Position numbers and translations under genes: made by a program
Shown here: positions 1 to 8,258 of the stretch, one piece after another
Layout of the letters: each line of letters begins with the position of its first letter
How positions within the stretch are numbered: the first letter of the stretch is position 1
The notes under the pieces: generated by a model
Database searches by the model: none
What the model was told of the DNA's origin: nothing
The model's input: only the letters and a program-made list of their open reading frames with translations
Assembly (NCBI GenBank): GCA_900551465.1
Contig: URWL01000006.1
Coordinates: forward strand, 1 to 15,917
Origin: an uncultured Blautia sp.
GTDB lineage: Bacteria; Bacillota; Clostridia; Lachnospirales; Lachnospiraceae
Length of the DNA stretch: 15,917 nt
Direction of reading: 5' to 3'

Positions 1-542
1 ATATATATATAATGCTCTGCCTGTTCCAGTTCACGGACCAGTACCGGAAACATATCATCGCCCACCTGAAAATATTCTGCCTCTGTATGCTCATGAGCAG
101 GAAATGCTGAAAGATGACAGATATATTCTGACTGAACTGCTGCAGACGGGTCTTCAGCTTCTATCTTCTCATATATTTCCGGATCCGACTGGAGATACGG
201 CAGGCTTTCTTTTCGTATTTTTTCGTACTGTATCTGCATGTGATCCGCAATACGGGACTGACCGAAAAGCATATACAGCAAAAGTCCAAATACAGGAAAA
301 GCCATGATCAGCATTGTCCATCCCAGTTTGTAAGAGGGATTTATTCTTTTGTTCAGGATCCACAGTACAGAGATCACACTGATCACTGCAATGGCCAGAG
401 AAATATATTTCGAATATTCAGCAAGCTTCCACACCAGAAGAAATAACCATATGAGCTGCAGCAGCATGGCCAACACCACATAAAATATCCTGTTAAACAA
501 AAGCTTGATTACTTTTTTCAGAAACATAATCACAAAACTCAT
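1..542 (-). CDS. cls: Cardiolipin synthase, N-terminal part (cut by window edge)
   Basis: The reading frame is open from an ATG at 542 to the left edge (about 180 residues), so the C-terminal part is missing. The visible part is the membrane-anchoring N-terminus of a phospholipase D-type cardiolipin synthase. It has hydrophobic helices at about residues 13-35, 40-58 and 69-88, then a linker, then the segment YFQVGDDMFPVLVRELEQAE, which in this family opens the first catalytic domain. The two HKD motifs lie beyond the edge. Family members join phosphatidylglycerol molecules into cardiolipin at the cytoplasmic membrane, fitting with pgsA elsewhere in the window. The start is supported by GGAG at 552-549, six bases upstream. 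The gene begins only 16 bases after the rpsU terminator hairpin, so it has no room for a private promoter there. The family call is firm; whether it is the main cardiolipin synthase is unknown. Confidence 0.85.
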   Translation of the reverse strand, partial: MSFVIMFLKKVIKLLFNRIFYVVLAMLLQLIWLFLLVWKLAEYSKYISLAIAVISVISVLWILNKRINPSYKLGWTMLIMAFPVFGLLLYMLFGQSRIADHMQIQYEKIRKESLPYLQSDPEIYEKIEAEDPSAAVQSEYICHLSAFPAHEHTEAEYFQVGDDMFPVLVRELEQAEHYIY

Positions 543-558
543 TTTACACTCCAGATTT

Positions 559-592
559 AAAAATCCCTGACAACTAAATGTCAGGGATTTTT
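559..592 (-). terminator. Intrinsic terminator of rpsU
   Basis: A perfect 14-base-pair stem (559-572 with 579-592) encloses a six-base loop. On the minus strand it ends in a run of five T. It lies 9 bases after the rpsU stop codon. The arms begin and end in A/T runs, so it could also work on the other strand. The cls ribosome binding site follows only six bases later. Confidence 0.9.
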
Positions 593-600
593 GCGCACAA

Positions 601-777
601 TTAATTATATTTACGTTTTCTTGCGGCTTCAGATTTTTTCTTACGACGAACGCTTGGTTTCTCGTAATGCTCTCTTTTGCGGATTTCCTGCTGGATACCT
701 GCTTTTGCACAGCTTCTCTTGAATCTGCGAAGAGCGCTATCTAAAGTCTCGTTCTCTTTTACGATAACGTTTGACAT
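601..777 (-). CDS. rpsU: 30S ribosomal protein S21
   Basis: The product is 58 residues, the usual S21 length. It has the typical pattern: a short N-terminal strand ([20 protein letters not shown]), then Cys-Ala-Lys-Ala-Gly and a very basic C-terminus rich in Arg and Lys. S21 binds the 30S platform near the anti-Shine-Dalgarno end of 16S rRNA and helps initiation. The frame stays open upstream to 885, but the conserved protein begins at the ATG at 777. AGGTG lies seven bases ahead of it, and a stronger purine block (GGAGGGAGG) sits further up at 800-792. A good promoter overlaps the upstream frame extension, which rules that extension out. The gene is a single cistron between alaS and cls, with its own promoter and terminator. 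Confidence 0.97.
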   Translation of the reverse strand: MSNVIVKENETLDSALRRFKRSCAKAGIQQEIRKREHYEKPSVRRKKKSEAARKRKYN

Positions 778-855
778 AGACTCACACCTAACCTCCCTCC
801 AGTTGTAGATTGTGCTAAAATACAACTGTCTGGGTATTTTTCTTGCACGAGTTAT

Positions 856-885
856 ATTATATATCATAGGCTCGACTTTCGTCAA
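856..885 (-). promoter_or_regulatory. Sigma-A-type promoter of rpsU
   Basis: On the minus strand, TTGACG at 885-880 is followed by an 18-base spacer and a perfect TATAAT at 861-856. Transcription would start near 849, giving an untranslated leader of about 70 bases. It lies 39 bases past the alaS stop, where I see no convincing alaS terminator, so some rpsU message may also come from read-through. Confidence 0.85.
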
Positions 886-924
886 CAGCTTTTGGTTAAT
901 TTTGCAAAATATTTTTATTTTTCT

Positions 925-3564
925 TTATGCCAGCTGCTGCTCCAGGATTCCTGCTGCCGCATCAATAGCTTCCTGTGCCTTTTCCGGATTTTTTCCTCCG
1001 GCCTGAGCCATATTCGGACGACCGCCTCCGCCGCCGCCTGCAATAGCTGCCACCGCCTTGATCAAATTTCCTGCATGAGCTCCGGCTTTCTGTGCTCCAT
1101 CTGTAGCCATGGCAAGAAGATTTACTTTTCCGCCGTTTACAGCTGCAAGAAGCACAACACCTTCTCTAAGCTTTTCTTTCAGCTGGTCGCCCAGATCGCG
1201 GAGTCCGTTCATGTCAACGCCCTCTACTTTTGCAGCAAGGAGCTTCACACCTTTTACTTCTACAACCTGATCCATAACATCGCCGAGAGATCCCTGTGCC
1301 AGTTTGCTCTTCAGAGAATCATTCTCACTGTGAAGAGCCTTTACCTCTGCCTGAAGATGCGTAATTTTTTCAGCCACTTCGGAAGGCTGGGTCTTCAGAG
1401 CCTTTGCAGCCTCTCTCAGCATATGTTCCTGATGTTTATAATATTCTACTACTGCATTTCCGGTAAGCGCCTCGATACGGCGGACACCTGCTGCAATACC
1501 AGATTCAGAAACAATCTTAAAGAGCATGATAGAGGATGTATTCTTTACATGAGTACCTCCGCAAAGCTCTTTAGAGAAGTCTCCCATAGATACCACTCGT
1601 ACCTTCTGATCATATTTTTCACCAAAAAGAGCCATAGCTCCGGATTTCTTTGCTTCCTCGATATCCATTACTGCTGTTTCTACCGGAAGGGCAGCCTGAA
1701 TTTCCCGGTTTACAAGAGCTTCTGTTTTTTCCAGCTCTTCCTCTGTCATTGCCTGGAAATGGACAAAGTCAAATCTTAATCTGTCCGGTGTTACCAGAGA
1801 ACCTTTCTGCTCTACATGAGAGCCCAGAACTGTCTTTAATGCCTTCTGAAGCAGATGAGTAGCGCTGTGGTTCTTTTCTGTGTCACGGCGCTTGCTTTCT
1901 GCAACCTTAAGAGAAACAGTCTCTCCCTCAGAGATCATGCCGGATTCCATATATCCTACATGACCGAATTTACCGCCGCGAAGCTTAATGGTATCTTCCA
2001 CCACAAATTTTCCATTTGCAGTTTCGATCACACCAGTGTCACCTTCCTGACCGCCCATGGTAGCGTAGAAAGGAGTTTCTTTTACGAAAACAGTACCCTT
2101 CTGTCCCTCTACCAGAGAAGAAACCAGCTCGCTTTCTCCGGCAAGAACAGTTACCTCTGACTCATAAGAAAGATGATCATAGCCTGTAAACTCTGTTGTC
2201 ACAGAAGGATCGATCTCATCATAAACCGTAGCGTCTGCCCCCATATAGTTAGTCACTTCACGGGCAGTACGTGCTTTTACTCTCTGCTCTTCCATTGCAA
2301 CCTGGAAGCCTTCCTCATCGATTCCGTAGCCCTTTTCTTCAAGGATCTCTTTTGTCAGATCCAGAGGGAATCCATAAGTATCATAAAGCTTAAATGCATT
2401 TTCTCCGGAAAGTGTTTTTTCGTCTTTTGCCTTCATCTCCTCTTCCATGTCAGAAAGGATGCGGAGACCCTGGTCAATGGTCTTGTTAAACTGATTTTCT
2501 TCATTGGTAAGAACCTTGAAGATAAATTCCTTTTTCTCTTCAAGCTCCGGATATCCGTCTTTAGATCCCTGGATTACTTCTGCACTTAATTTTGCAAGGA
2601 AAGTTCCTTCAATTCCCAGAAGGCGTCCGTGACGGGCTGCACGACGGATCAGACGACGAAGCACATAACCGCGTCCTTCGTTGGTTGGCATAATACCGTC
2701 AGAAATCATAAACGTAGCAGAACGGATATGGTCTGTGATCAGACGAATAGACACGTCAGTCTGATAATCTTTGCCATATTCCTTACCTGCCACCTGACAT
2801 ACCAGATTACGAAGAGAACAGATGGTATCCACATCAAAAATAGAATCCACATCCTGAACAACAACTGCCAGACGCTCCAGGCCCATTCCTGTATCAATAT
2901 TCTTGTTCTGAAGTGTTTCGTAATTGCCATTTCCGTCATTTTCGAACTGTGTAAACACATTATTCCACACTTCCATATAGCGGTCGCATTCACATCCTAC
3001 CGTACAATCCGGTTTACCGCATCCGTATTTTTCACCGCGGTCATAGTAGATCTCAGAGCATGGACCACATGGGCCTGCGCCATGCTCCCAGAAATTGTCT
3101 TCTTTTCCAAAGCGGAAAATACGTTCAGCCGGAATACCAACCTCTTTATTCCAGATTTCAAAAGCCTCATCATCCTCCAGATACACAGAAGGATACAGAC
3201 GTTCCGGATCCAGTCCCACAACTTTTGTCAGGAACTCCCAGGACCAGGCAATGGCTTCATGCTTGAAATAATCTCCAAAAGAAAAGTTTCCAAGCATCTC
3301 AAAAAATGTGCCATGACGGGCTGTTTTACCTACGTTTTCAATATCGCCGGTACGAATACATTTCTGACAGGTTGCCACTCTTGTCCTTGGCGGGATCTCT
3401 GCTCCTGTAAAGTAAGGCTTCAGAGGAGCCATACCTGCATTGATCAGCAGAAGACTCTTATCTCCCTGTGGTACAAGGGAAAAGCTTTTCATAACAAGAT
3501 GTCCCTTGCTCTCCATAAAATCCAGGAACATCTGACGAAGTTCGTTTACTCCGTATTTTTTCAT
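925..3564 (-). CDS. alaS: Alanyl-tRNA synthetase
   Basis: Class II synthetase that attaches alanine to tRNA-Ala and hydrolyses mischarged tRNA. At 879 residues it is full length for bacterial AlaRS. The N-terminal catalytic domain holds TCQKCIRTGDIENVG near residue 75 and the motif-3 segment GMGLER at 226-231. A Cys-rich insertion lies around residues 181-195. The editing domain carries the metal-binding pair HSATH (566-570) and CGGTH (668-672). The C-Ala domain ends in a six-glycine run near 840. The start chosen is the ATG at 3564, which has AGGAGG eight bases upstream. A nine-residue in-frame extension begins inside the tyrS stop region and lacks a site of its own. The gene follows tyrS by 14 bases, and its ribosome binding site abuts the tyrS stop codon, so the two are cotranscribed and probably translationally coupled. 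Confidence 0.98.
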   Translation of the reverse strand: MKKYGVNELRQMFLDFMESKGHLVMKSFSLVPQGDKSLLLINAGMAPLKPYFTGAEIPPRTRVATCQKCIRTGDIENVGKTARHGTFFEMLGNFSFGDYFKHEAIAWSWEFLTKVVGLDPERLYPSVYLEDDEAFEIWNKEVGIPAERIFRFGKEDNFWEHGAGPCGPCSEIYYDRGEKYGCGKPDCTVGCECDRYMEVWNNVFTQFENDGNGNYETLQNKNIDTGMGLERLAVVVQDVDSIFDVDTICSLRNLVCQVAGKEYGKDYQTDVSIRLITDHIRSATFMISDGIMPTNEGRGYVLRRLIRRAARHGRLLGIEGTFLAKLSAEVIQGSKDGYPELEEKKEFIFKVLTNEENQFNKTIDQGLRILSDMEEEMKAKDEKTLSGENAFKLYDTYGFPLDLTKEILEEKGYGIDEEGFQVAMEEQRVKARTAREVTNYMGADATVYDEIDPSVTTEFTGYDHLSYESEVTVLAGESELVSSLVEGQKGTVFVKETPFYATMGGQEGDTGVIETANGKFVVEDTIKLRGGKFGHVGYMESGMISEGETVSLKVAESKRRDTEKNHSATHLLQKALKTVLGSHVEQKGSLVTPDRLRFDFVHFQAMTEEELEKTEALVNREIQAALPVETAVMDIEEAKKSGAMALFGEKYDQKVRVVSMGDFSKELCGGTHVKNTSSIMLFKIVSESGIAAGVRRIEALTGNAVVEYYKHQEHMLREAAKALKTQPSEVAEKITHLQAEVKALHSENDSLKSKLAQGSLGDVMDQVVEVKGVKLLAAKVEGVDMNGLRDLGDQLKEKLREGVVLLAAVNGGKVNLLAMATDGAQKAGAHAGNLIKAVAAIAGGGGGGRPNMAQAGGKNPEKAQEAIDAAAGILEQQLA

Positions 3565-3578
3565 GATTGTTTCCTCCT

Positions 3579-4805
3579 CTATTTCACACACACCTTATGG
3601 AATTTCTTTTTACCGCGTTTCAGCACCATGCCTTCTTCGCTGAAATCCTCTTTTTTTACTGTGTGTTTGATATCTGTGATCTTCTCACCGTCAATGGATA
3701 CTCCACCCTGTTCGATGGCACGACGGCCCTCAGAACGGCTTGGTACAAGACCAGTTTTTACCAGCATGGTAATAAGGTCGATGCTGCCTTCCTGGAAATC
3801 CTCATCAGTCAGCTCTGTAGACGGCATGTTCTCTGTATTGGCACCGCCTGCAAAAAGTGCTCTGGCGCCTTCCTGGGCTTTCTTTGCCTCTTCCTCGCCA
3901 TGTACCAGATTGGTCAGTTCATACGCCAGTACTTCTTTGGCCTTGTTCAGCTGGCTGCCTTCCCATTTTGCCATTTCATCGATTTCTTCCAGAGGCAGGA
4001 AGGTAAGAAGACGCATACATTTGATCACATCTGCATCATCCACATTTCTCCAGTACTGGTAAAAATCAAAGGGAGAAGTTTTGTTCGGATCAAGCCATAC
4101 GGCTCCGGACTGTGTCTTGCCCATTTTCTTTCCTTCAGAATTAAGGAGAAGTGTGATTGTCATGGCGTGTGCATCCTTGCCAAGCTTTCTGCGGATCAGC
4201 TCTGTACCGCCCAGCATGTTGCTCCACTGGTCGTCGCCGCCGAACTGCATGTTGCAGCCGTATTTCTGGAACAGCATATAAAAGTCATAGCTCTGCATGA
4301 TCATATAGTTAAATTCCAGGAAGCTCAATCCTCTTTCCATACGCTGCTTATAGCACTCTGCAGTAAGCATGCGGTTTACGGAAAAGTGAGCACCCACTTC
4401 GCGGAGAAGCTCTACATAATTCAGACCCATCAGCCAGTCTGCATTGTTTACCATCAGCGCTTTTCCTTCGGAAAAGTCAATAAAACGCTCCATCTGCTTT
4501 TTGAAACAGTCAATGTTGTGCTGGATGGTTTCTTTTGTCATCATCTGACGCATATCGGTTCTTCCGGAAGGGTCTCCGATCATACCGGTTCCGCCGCCGA
4601 GAAGAGCGATCGGACGGTTTCCTGCCATCTGAAGACGCTTCATCAGACACAGCGCCATAAAGTGTCCTACATGAAGGCTGTCTGCGGTAGGATCAAAGCC
4701 AATATAAAATGTAGCTTTTCCATTGTTTACCATCTCTTTGATCTCATCTTCGTTTGTCACCTGGGCGATCAGCCCTCTGGCCTGCAGTTCTTCCCAAACT
4801 GTCAT
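3579..4805 (-). CDS. tyrS: Tyrosyl-tRNA synthetase
   Basis: Class I synthetase that charges tRNA-Tyr. The 408 residues match the TyrS family length. The ATP-binding HIGH motif appears as HVGH (45-48) and the KMSKS loop as KMGKT (227-231). The tyrosine pocket region is the segment around YDFYMLF and GGDDQWSN (173-196). An S4 RNA-binding domain fills the last 60 or so residues and contacts the tRNA. The ATG at 4805 has a strong AGGAGG upstream. A T-box riboswitch with a tyrosine specifier codon lies immediately ahead, so expression should rise when uncharged tRNA-Tyr accumulates. alaS follows directly in the same transcript. Confidence 0.98.
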   Translation of the reverse strand: MTVWEELQARGLIAQVTNEDEIKEMVNNGKATFYIGFDPTADSLHVGHFMALCLMKRLQMAGNRPIALLGGGTGMIGDPSGRTDMRQMMTKETIQHNIDCFKKQMERFIDFSEGKALMVNNADWLMGLNYVELLREVGAHFSVNRMLTAECYKQRMERGLSFLEFNYMIMQSYDFYMLFQKYGCNMQFGGDDQWSNMLGGTELIRRKLGKDAHAMTITLLLNSEGKKMGKTQSGAVWLDPNKTSPFDFYQYWRNVDDADVIKCMRLLTFLPLEEIDEMAKWEGSQLNKAKEVLAYELTNLVHGEEEAKKAQEGARALFAGGANTENMPSTELTDEDFQEGSIDLITMLVKTGLVPSRSEGRRAIEQGGVSIDGEKITDIKHTVKKEDFSEEGMVLKRGKKKFHKVCVK

Positions 4806-4822
4806 AATATCTTCCTCCTATA

Positions 4823-5084
4823 CTAAAAAGCCCGGTTCCTGTCCTTTTAGGACGAGAACCGGGTCCCGTGATACCACCTAAATTCACAGAAAGCGACTGC
4901 CTTCTGCCTCGTTAAGCACGATAACGTGTGCCGATCCGCTGCAGCCTACTTACAGGACTTCCTCTGTTCGGTGCAGAGCTCCGAGATGTATTCGCAAAAG
5001 TTCCGCACGCGCCTCTCACCCTCCGGCAACTCTCTGTGTGCTTTCCTGAAGCTACTTCTTCTCTTCCAAGCCGTTTCATATACT
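4823..5084 (-). ncRNA. Tyrosine-specific T-box riboswitch leader of tyrS-alaS
   Basis: A leader of about 260 bases with T-box landmarks. The specifier loop reads GCGAATACATCTC, with UAC (Tyr) at 4990-4988. The conserved T-box segment GGTGGTATCACGGGA spans about 4877-4863. Its UGGU bulge (4876-4873) can pair with the ACCA end expected of uncharged tRNA-Tyr. A strong terminator follows, and its 5' arm begins with the CCCGG that ends the T-box region, so antiterminator and terminator are mutually exclusive. Uncharged tRNA-Tyr bridging specifier and bulge would permit transcription. The exact 5' end is inferred from the promoter at 5119-5091. Confidence 0.95.
4825..4863 (-). terminator. Conditional terminator of the T-box leader
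   Basis: The stem pairs 4863-4850 with 4844-4831: eight base pairs at the base, one mismatch, a G-T wobble and four more pairs, closed by a five-base loop. On the minus strand CTTTTTAG follows. It lies 19 bases ahead of the tyrS ATG and is the OFF structure of the T-box switch. Confidence 0.93.
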
Positions 5085-5090
5085 TCTAAA

Positions 5091-5119
5091 AGTATACAAA
5101 TCCGCCAATTATTTGTCAA
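5091..5119 (-). promoter_or_regulatory. Sigma-A-type promoter of the T-box/tyrS/alaS operon
   Basis: On the minus strand, perfect TTGACA at 5119-5114, a 17-base spacer, and TATACT at 5096-5091. It begins 35 bases after the rnhA stop, with no strong terminator between. Read-through from the rnhA operon into the T-box is therefore possible. An 18-base palindrome overlaps the -10 box (5096-5079). Confidence 0.88.
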
Positions 5120-5153
5120 GAGGGATTGCCCTGCAATTCATCAACTTAAAGTG

Positions 5154-5639
5154 TCAAAGAGCACTGTCAAGCCCCTGATCCGTATAAAGCTCGCTTCCGT
5201 CAGCTGCACTGGTTGCAAGCTGGTCGCACCTTTCGTTCAAAGGATTGTCTGCATGCCCCTTAACCCAGTGGAACGTTACCTGGTGTGGTTCTTTTGCTTT
5301 TAAAAGGCGCTTCCACAGATCCACATTTTTTACATCCTGATTTTTTCCACGCTTCCAGTTTTTTTTCAGCCAGGAATCGATCCAGTGCTGATTAAAAGCA
5401 TCCACCAGATATTTGGAATCCGAAAAAAGCTCCACCTGGCATGGACGGTTCAATGCTTCCAGCGCCACAATGGCAGCCATCAGCTCCATACGGTTATTTG
5501 TTGTTTTTTTATATCCCCGGGATAATTCCCGTTCATGAAGCTGACCTTTGGAATCCACATATTGGAGAACTGCCCCGTAGCCTCCGGGACCATCAGGGTT
5601 TCCTCTGGCAGCACCATCGGTATATATTTTTACATACAT
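5154..5639 (-). CDS. rnhA: Ribonuclease HI
   Basis: Cleaves the RNA strand of RNA:DNA hybrids, removing R-loops and primers. The 161 residues cover one RNase H fold. Catalytic acidic residues are visible in their normal settings: D8 in [11 protein letters not shown]52 in NNRMELMA, D74 in FSDSKY and D139 in NERCDQLA. The histidine of WVKGH (129) is also present. The basic region [10 protein letters not shown] (92-101) resembles the handle of E. coli RNase HI. The ATG at 5639 has AGGAGG nine bases ahead. The gene starts 14 bases after the PHP phosphatase gene, as the last member of that operon, and is followed by the tyrS promoter. Confidence 0.96.
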   Translation of the reverse strand: MYVKIYTDGAARGNPDGPGGYGAVLQYVDSKGQLHERELSRGYKKTTNNRMELMAAIVALEALNRPCQVELFSDSKYLVDAFNQHWIDSWLKKNWKRGKNQDVKNVDLWKRLLKAKEPHQVTFHWVKGHADNPLNERCDQLATSAADGSELYTDQGLDSAL

Positions 5640-5653
5640 GTTGTTTCCTCCTG

Positions 5654-6415
5654 TTATTTTCTATGGGCAGCAGATGAGTGCTTTCTTTTTTTGGCATCTG
5701 CAAGAATCCTGCGGGGATTTTTAATAAAAATTTCTTCTGCACAGGTACGGCCAAATTTCTTCTCTGTATAGACATAGGCTTCTCCCAGCCTGGAAACACG
5801 TTCCCTGCTTCCATGGCTGTCTGATCCGACAAAATGCACTGCCCCCTGTTTCATCAACATTCTGCAGAAACGTTTTGTTCCAAATCCTTCTTTTCCAATA
5901 AGACTGTCTGCATTTATCTGAGTCATAGCTCCCATAGAGATCAGTTCTTCTACCAAACCGATATTTTCTCTCATAATATCATACCGTTCCACATGAGCAA
6001 TAACTGGCTTATATCCACTGCTCAGAAGGGCATATAACCGTTCTCTGATATAAAAAGCGTCCATACGGTTAGAAAATTCTGTCAGCACATATCTGGAGCC
6101 CGCCATAGTTGGAACCTGACCGGAACGAAGAAGGGGGACCATATCGGTCTCGGCATGAAACTCACACCCTAAATACAGTCTAAGATCCTGGTCATACTCC
6201 CAGGCAGCTTCTCTCAGAATACGAAATTGTTTTTTTATTTCTGCCATAGGAGTTTCAAACATTCTTTTTCTGTGATGTGGTGTTACGATGATCGTGCGTA
6301 CACCCTGGTCATATTCCATTTTCAGCATTTTTACAGCTTCTTTTAAATCCACTGCTCCGTCATCCACATAAGGGATCATATGGCAATGGATGTCAATAAG
6401 GCCTGATACCGGCAT
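5654..6415 (-). CDS. PHP-family tyrosine-protein phosphatase (CpsB/CapC/YwqE-like)
   Basis: The 253-residue protein has the metal-binding pattern of the PHP phosphatases that dephosphorylate bacterial tyrosine kinases. It shows DIHCH (8-12), the acidic DDGA (18-21), TPHH (45-48), GCEFH (83-87), AHVERY (140-145) and GSDSH (197-201). In Firmicutes such enzymes usually sit beside a capsule or exopolysaccharide kinase. No kinase or polysaccharide gene is visible here. It lies between a MutS-like ATPase and RNase HI, so its substrate is open. A histidinol-phosphatase-like role is less likely from the motif set. The ATG at 6415 has GGAGG twelve bases upstream, slightly far. The stop lies 14 bases before rnhA and the start 26 bases after the preceding gene. 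Confidence 0.85.
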   Translation of the reverse strand: MPVSGLIDIHCHMIPYVDDGAVDLKEAVKMLKMEYDQGVRTIIVTPHHRKRMFETPMAEIKKQFRILREAAWEYDQDLRLYLGCEFHAETDMVPLLRSGQVPTMAGSRYVLTEFSNRMDAFYIRERLYALLSSGYKPVIAHVERYDIMRENIGLVEELISMGAMTQINADSLIGKEGFGTKRFCRMLMKQGAVHFVGSDSHGSRERVSRLGEAYVYTEKKFGRTCAEEIFIKNPRRILADAKKRKHSSAAHRK

Positions 6416-6441
6416 AAACGCCTTGCACCTCCAATATTATA

Positions 6442-8148
6442 TCATTTCCGACAGGCTTTCCATACTCCTGTCTTTTCAAAATCAGCAGCCGCCTGCTCTG
6501 CCTCCTTTACGATTTCCGGAGAATACTCCAGCATAGACAGCAGTTTAATAGCATTTCTGCTTGTTGCACGTCCCTCTTTCAGAAGGTAGTTAAAAAGTAC
6601 CTGATGTTTCTGCACCTCTTCCTCAAAATGAAGATTCCGGTACTGGCCTTCCAGAATATAGGACAGTTCAATGTCATGAGTGGCAGCAAAAGGAAGAACC
6701 CATTTCTGGTTCAGTGAACTGAGTATCCTGGAGGAAGCAGCAATTCGTTCAATGGTATTTGTCCCCCGCAGCACTTCATCAATAATGCAGAGAAGAGGCT
6801 CTCCCTTTGTGCTTTCATCCAATATCCTTTTCAGCGAGCGGATTTCTACGATAAAGTAGCTTTCTCCGCCAGAGAGATCGTCTCTTAGTGCCATGGAAGT
6901 CATCACTTTAAGAAAAGGCGCCTCATAGCAGGAGCATGTACAGGTCAGAACCGTTTGTGCAAGGATACTGTTGATGGCTATGTTTTTCAAAAAAGTAGAT
7001 TTTCCGGATGCATTCGATCCTGTGATCAGAACGCCCGTTTCTGCTTCTATACTGTTTGCAACTGGCTCCTGGATCAAAGGATGATAAAGATCTTCCGTCT
7101 TCAGCCGGACATGATCCTCCTCCCTTTGTATAAATTCCGGTCTGCACCAGAGCGGCAGCAGCTCCCGGAAGGAAGCAATTGCAATAGCTGCATCTAGTTC
7201 TCCCAGATTGTCCAGAAGGTCCATAATCTCTTCCGTTTTTCCCTGGATAGATTTCAAAGTCTTATTGTATGTGATGATATCGATATGGAATACCATTCGG
7301 ATATAGTCAAGCAGCAGCTGAGCCGGATCTCCCGAAGTTTCATTTTTACTGGTCAGGAAAAACGCGCGCTTTTTTAATCCGGCCAGTGCCTTTTTGCCGT
7401 TACGGATATGTTCCATCTGCCTTTTTATCTCCGGCCAGTCTACATTCTCCATTTTTTCCGCTATATCCAGCATACGTAAAAAGCTGGAAAAGCAACCCAG
7501 AAAAGCGCCGATCCTTGCTCTGTCATTTCCTGCATAATAGTAAATCACATTTCCTGTACTAAGCAGAACAAATAAAAGAAGACCTGCTACAGGATACAGA
7601 GGAAGGATCACAAAAAGTGTAAGAAGAAGCACGACTAATATCAGCCAATGAAACCCCGTACGGACTGTAGGAGCGTTTTCCAATGCTAAAATGGTATCCG
7701 CAAGGGAGCCATGCCAGGTTTTCCCTACCCCCGACAGCATCATCTGCATTTTTTCTCTTTTTTCTTTATTTTCTGCAAAAAAACAAATAAGCTCTTCTCT
7801 TTTCTCTATGTCCTCTTTATGAAACAACGGCCGTCTGAGCATATCATAGAGAACATCCTCTCCCGGGGAGGAAACCGTCTGATTGATCAGCATATAGATT
7901 CTGTCCATATCCAGATCATTCCAGGTAATATCATCTATACAGAAGCCCTGTCCTTCTTTTCTGCGGAAATAATGCGAAATATTTTCGATATCTCCCGGTG
8001 AATATTCCCGCTCCGGAACCTGTCCGTAAATTCTCTGTATCTTTCGCCGAAGACGTTTTTTACTTTTATATTTTTCATAACCGATCCATATGATAAACAA
8101 AACAAACAGCACCGCCGATATCAGGATCACCGTTATATATGGATGCAT
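6442..8148 (-). CDS. Membrane-anchored MutS-family ATPase
   Basis: A 568-residue protein with a MutS-type ATPase at its C-terminus: Walker A GSNASGKST (377-385), the signature DDLSGGES (423-430), Walker B LLCIIDEVLRGTNT (452-465) and the ATHD switch histidine (491). Unlike MutS it has an N-terminal membrane segment (about 4-24) and two adjacent ones near 166-206. A helical core-like region precedes the ATPase, and there is no mismatch-recognition domain and no Smr nuclease. Similar proteins in Firmicutes are usually annotated as MutS-family mismatch repair proteins, but a role in mismatch repair is not supported. The start chosen is the ATG at 8148 with AAGGAAGGTGG ahead; a TTG nine codons upstream lacks such a site. 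It is the first gene of an operon with the PHP phosphatase and rnhA. Confidence 0.85.
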   Translation of the reverse strand: MHPYITVILISAVLFVLFIIWIGYEKYKSKKRLRRKIQRIYGQVPEREYSPGDIENISHYFRRKEGQGFCIDDITWNDLDMDRIYMLINQTVSSPGEDVLYDMLRRPLFHKEDIEKREELICFFAENKEKREKMQMMLSGVGKTWHGSLADTILALENAPTVRTGFHWLILVVLLLTLFVILPLYPVAGLLLFVLLSTGNVIYYYAGNDRARIGAFLGCFSSFLRMLDIAEKMENVDWPEIKRQMEHIRNGKKALAGLKKRAFFLTSKNETSGDPAQLLLDYIRMVFHIDIITYNKTLKSIQGKTEEIMDLLDNLGELDAAIAIASFRELLPLWCRPEFIQREEDHVRLKTEDLYHPLIQEPVANSIEAETGVLITGSNASGKSTFLKNIAINSILAQTVLTCTCSCYEAPFLKVMTSMALRDDLSGGESYFIVEIRSLKRILDESTKGEPLLCIIDEVLRGTNTIERIAASSRILSSLNQKWVLPFAATHDIELSYILEGQYRNLHFEEEVQKHQVLFNYLLKEGRATSRNAIKLLSMLEYSPEIVKEAEQAAADFEKTGVWKACRK

Positions 8149-8214
8149 AAAACCACCTTCCTTTAGCTGAAACAAAATTCACACTATAATATATCAGTTC
8201 TTTTGTTAAGCTTG

Positions 8215-8243
8215 AGTATACTGAAAAAATTTTTCTCTGTCAA
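8215..8243 (-). promoter_or_regulatory. Sigma-A-type promoter of the MutS-like/PHP/rnhA operon
   Basis: On the minus strand, TTGACA at 8243-8238, a 17-base spacer rich in A and T, then TATACT at 8220-8215. This gives a leader of about 60 bases before the ATG at 8148. It is back to back with the plus-strand Cys-rich gene. Confidence 0.87.
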
Positions 8244-8258
8244 TCATAAACCCTCTGT

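Noticed and set aside
778..885. N-terminal extension of rpsU (to 94 residues)
   Set aside because: It would cover the promoter -35 and -10 boxes, and the standard S21 begins at the ATG at 777.
886..924. Terminator after alaS
   Set aside because: Only an AT-only ATTTTGCAAAAT dyad is present, without a GC stem or T tract, so I do not call it.
892..1779. Plus-strand ORF of 295 codons over alaS
   Set aside because: It lies antisense to the conserved alaS C-terminal half, its product is Cys/Phe/His-rich without domains, and no ribosome binding site is seen. It is a shadow frame.
2629..4062. Plus-strand ORF of 477 codons across the alaS/tyrS junction
   Set aside because: Fully antisense to two well-supported synthetase genes, with low-complexity, non-domain sequence; long shadow frames are common opposite such codon use.
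3567..4826. Plus-strand ORF of 419 codons over tyrS
   Set aside because: Antisense to tyrS along its length and runs into the T-box terminator; no promoter or ribosome binding site fits.
5120..5153. Terminator after rnhA
   Set aside because: Only a five-base stem (ATTGC/GCAAT) with a three-base loop and no T tract is present, too weak to call.
8149..8175. TTG start adding nine residues to the MutS-like protein
   Set aside because: No ribosome binding site; the extra codons are themselves the purine-rich site (AAGGAAGGTGG) of the ATG at 8148.
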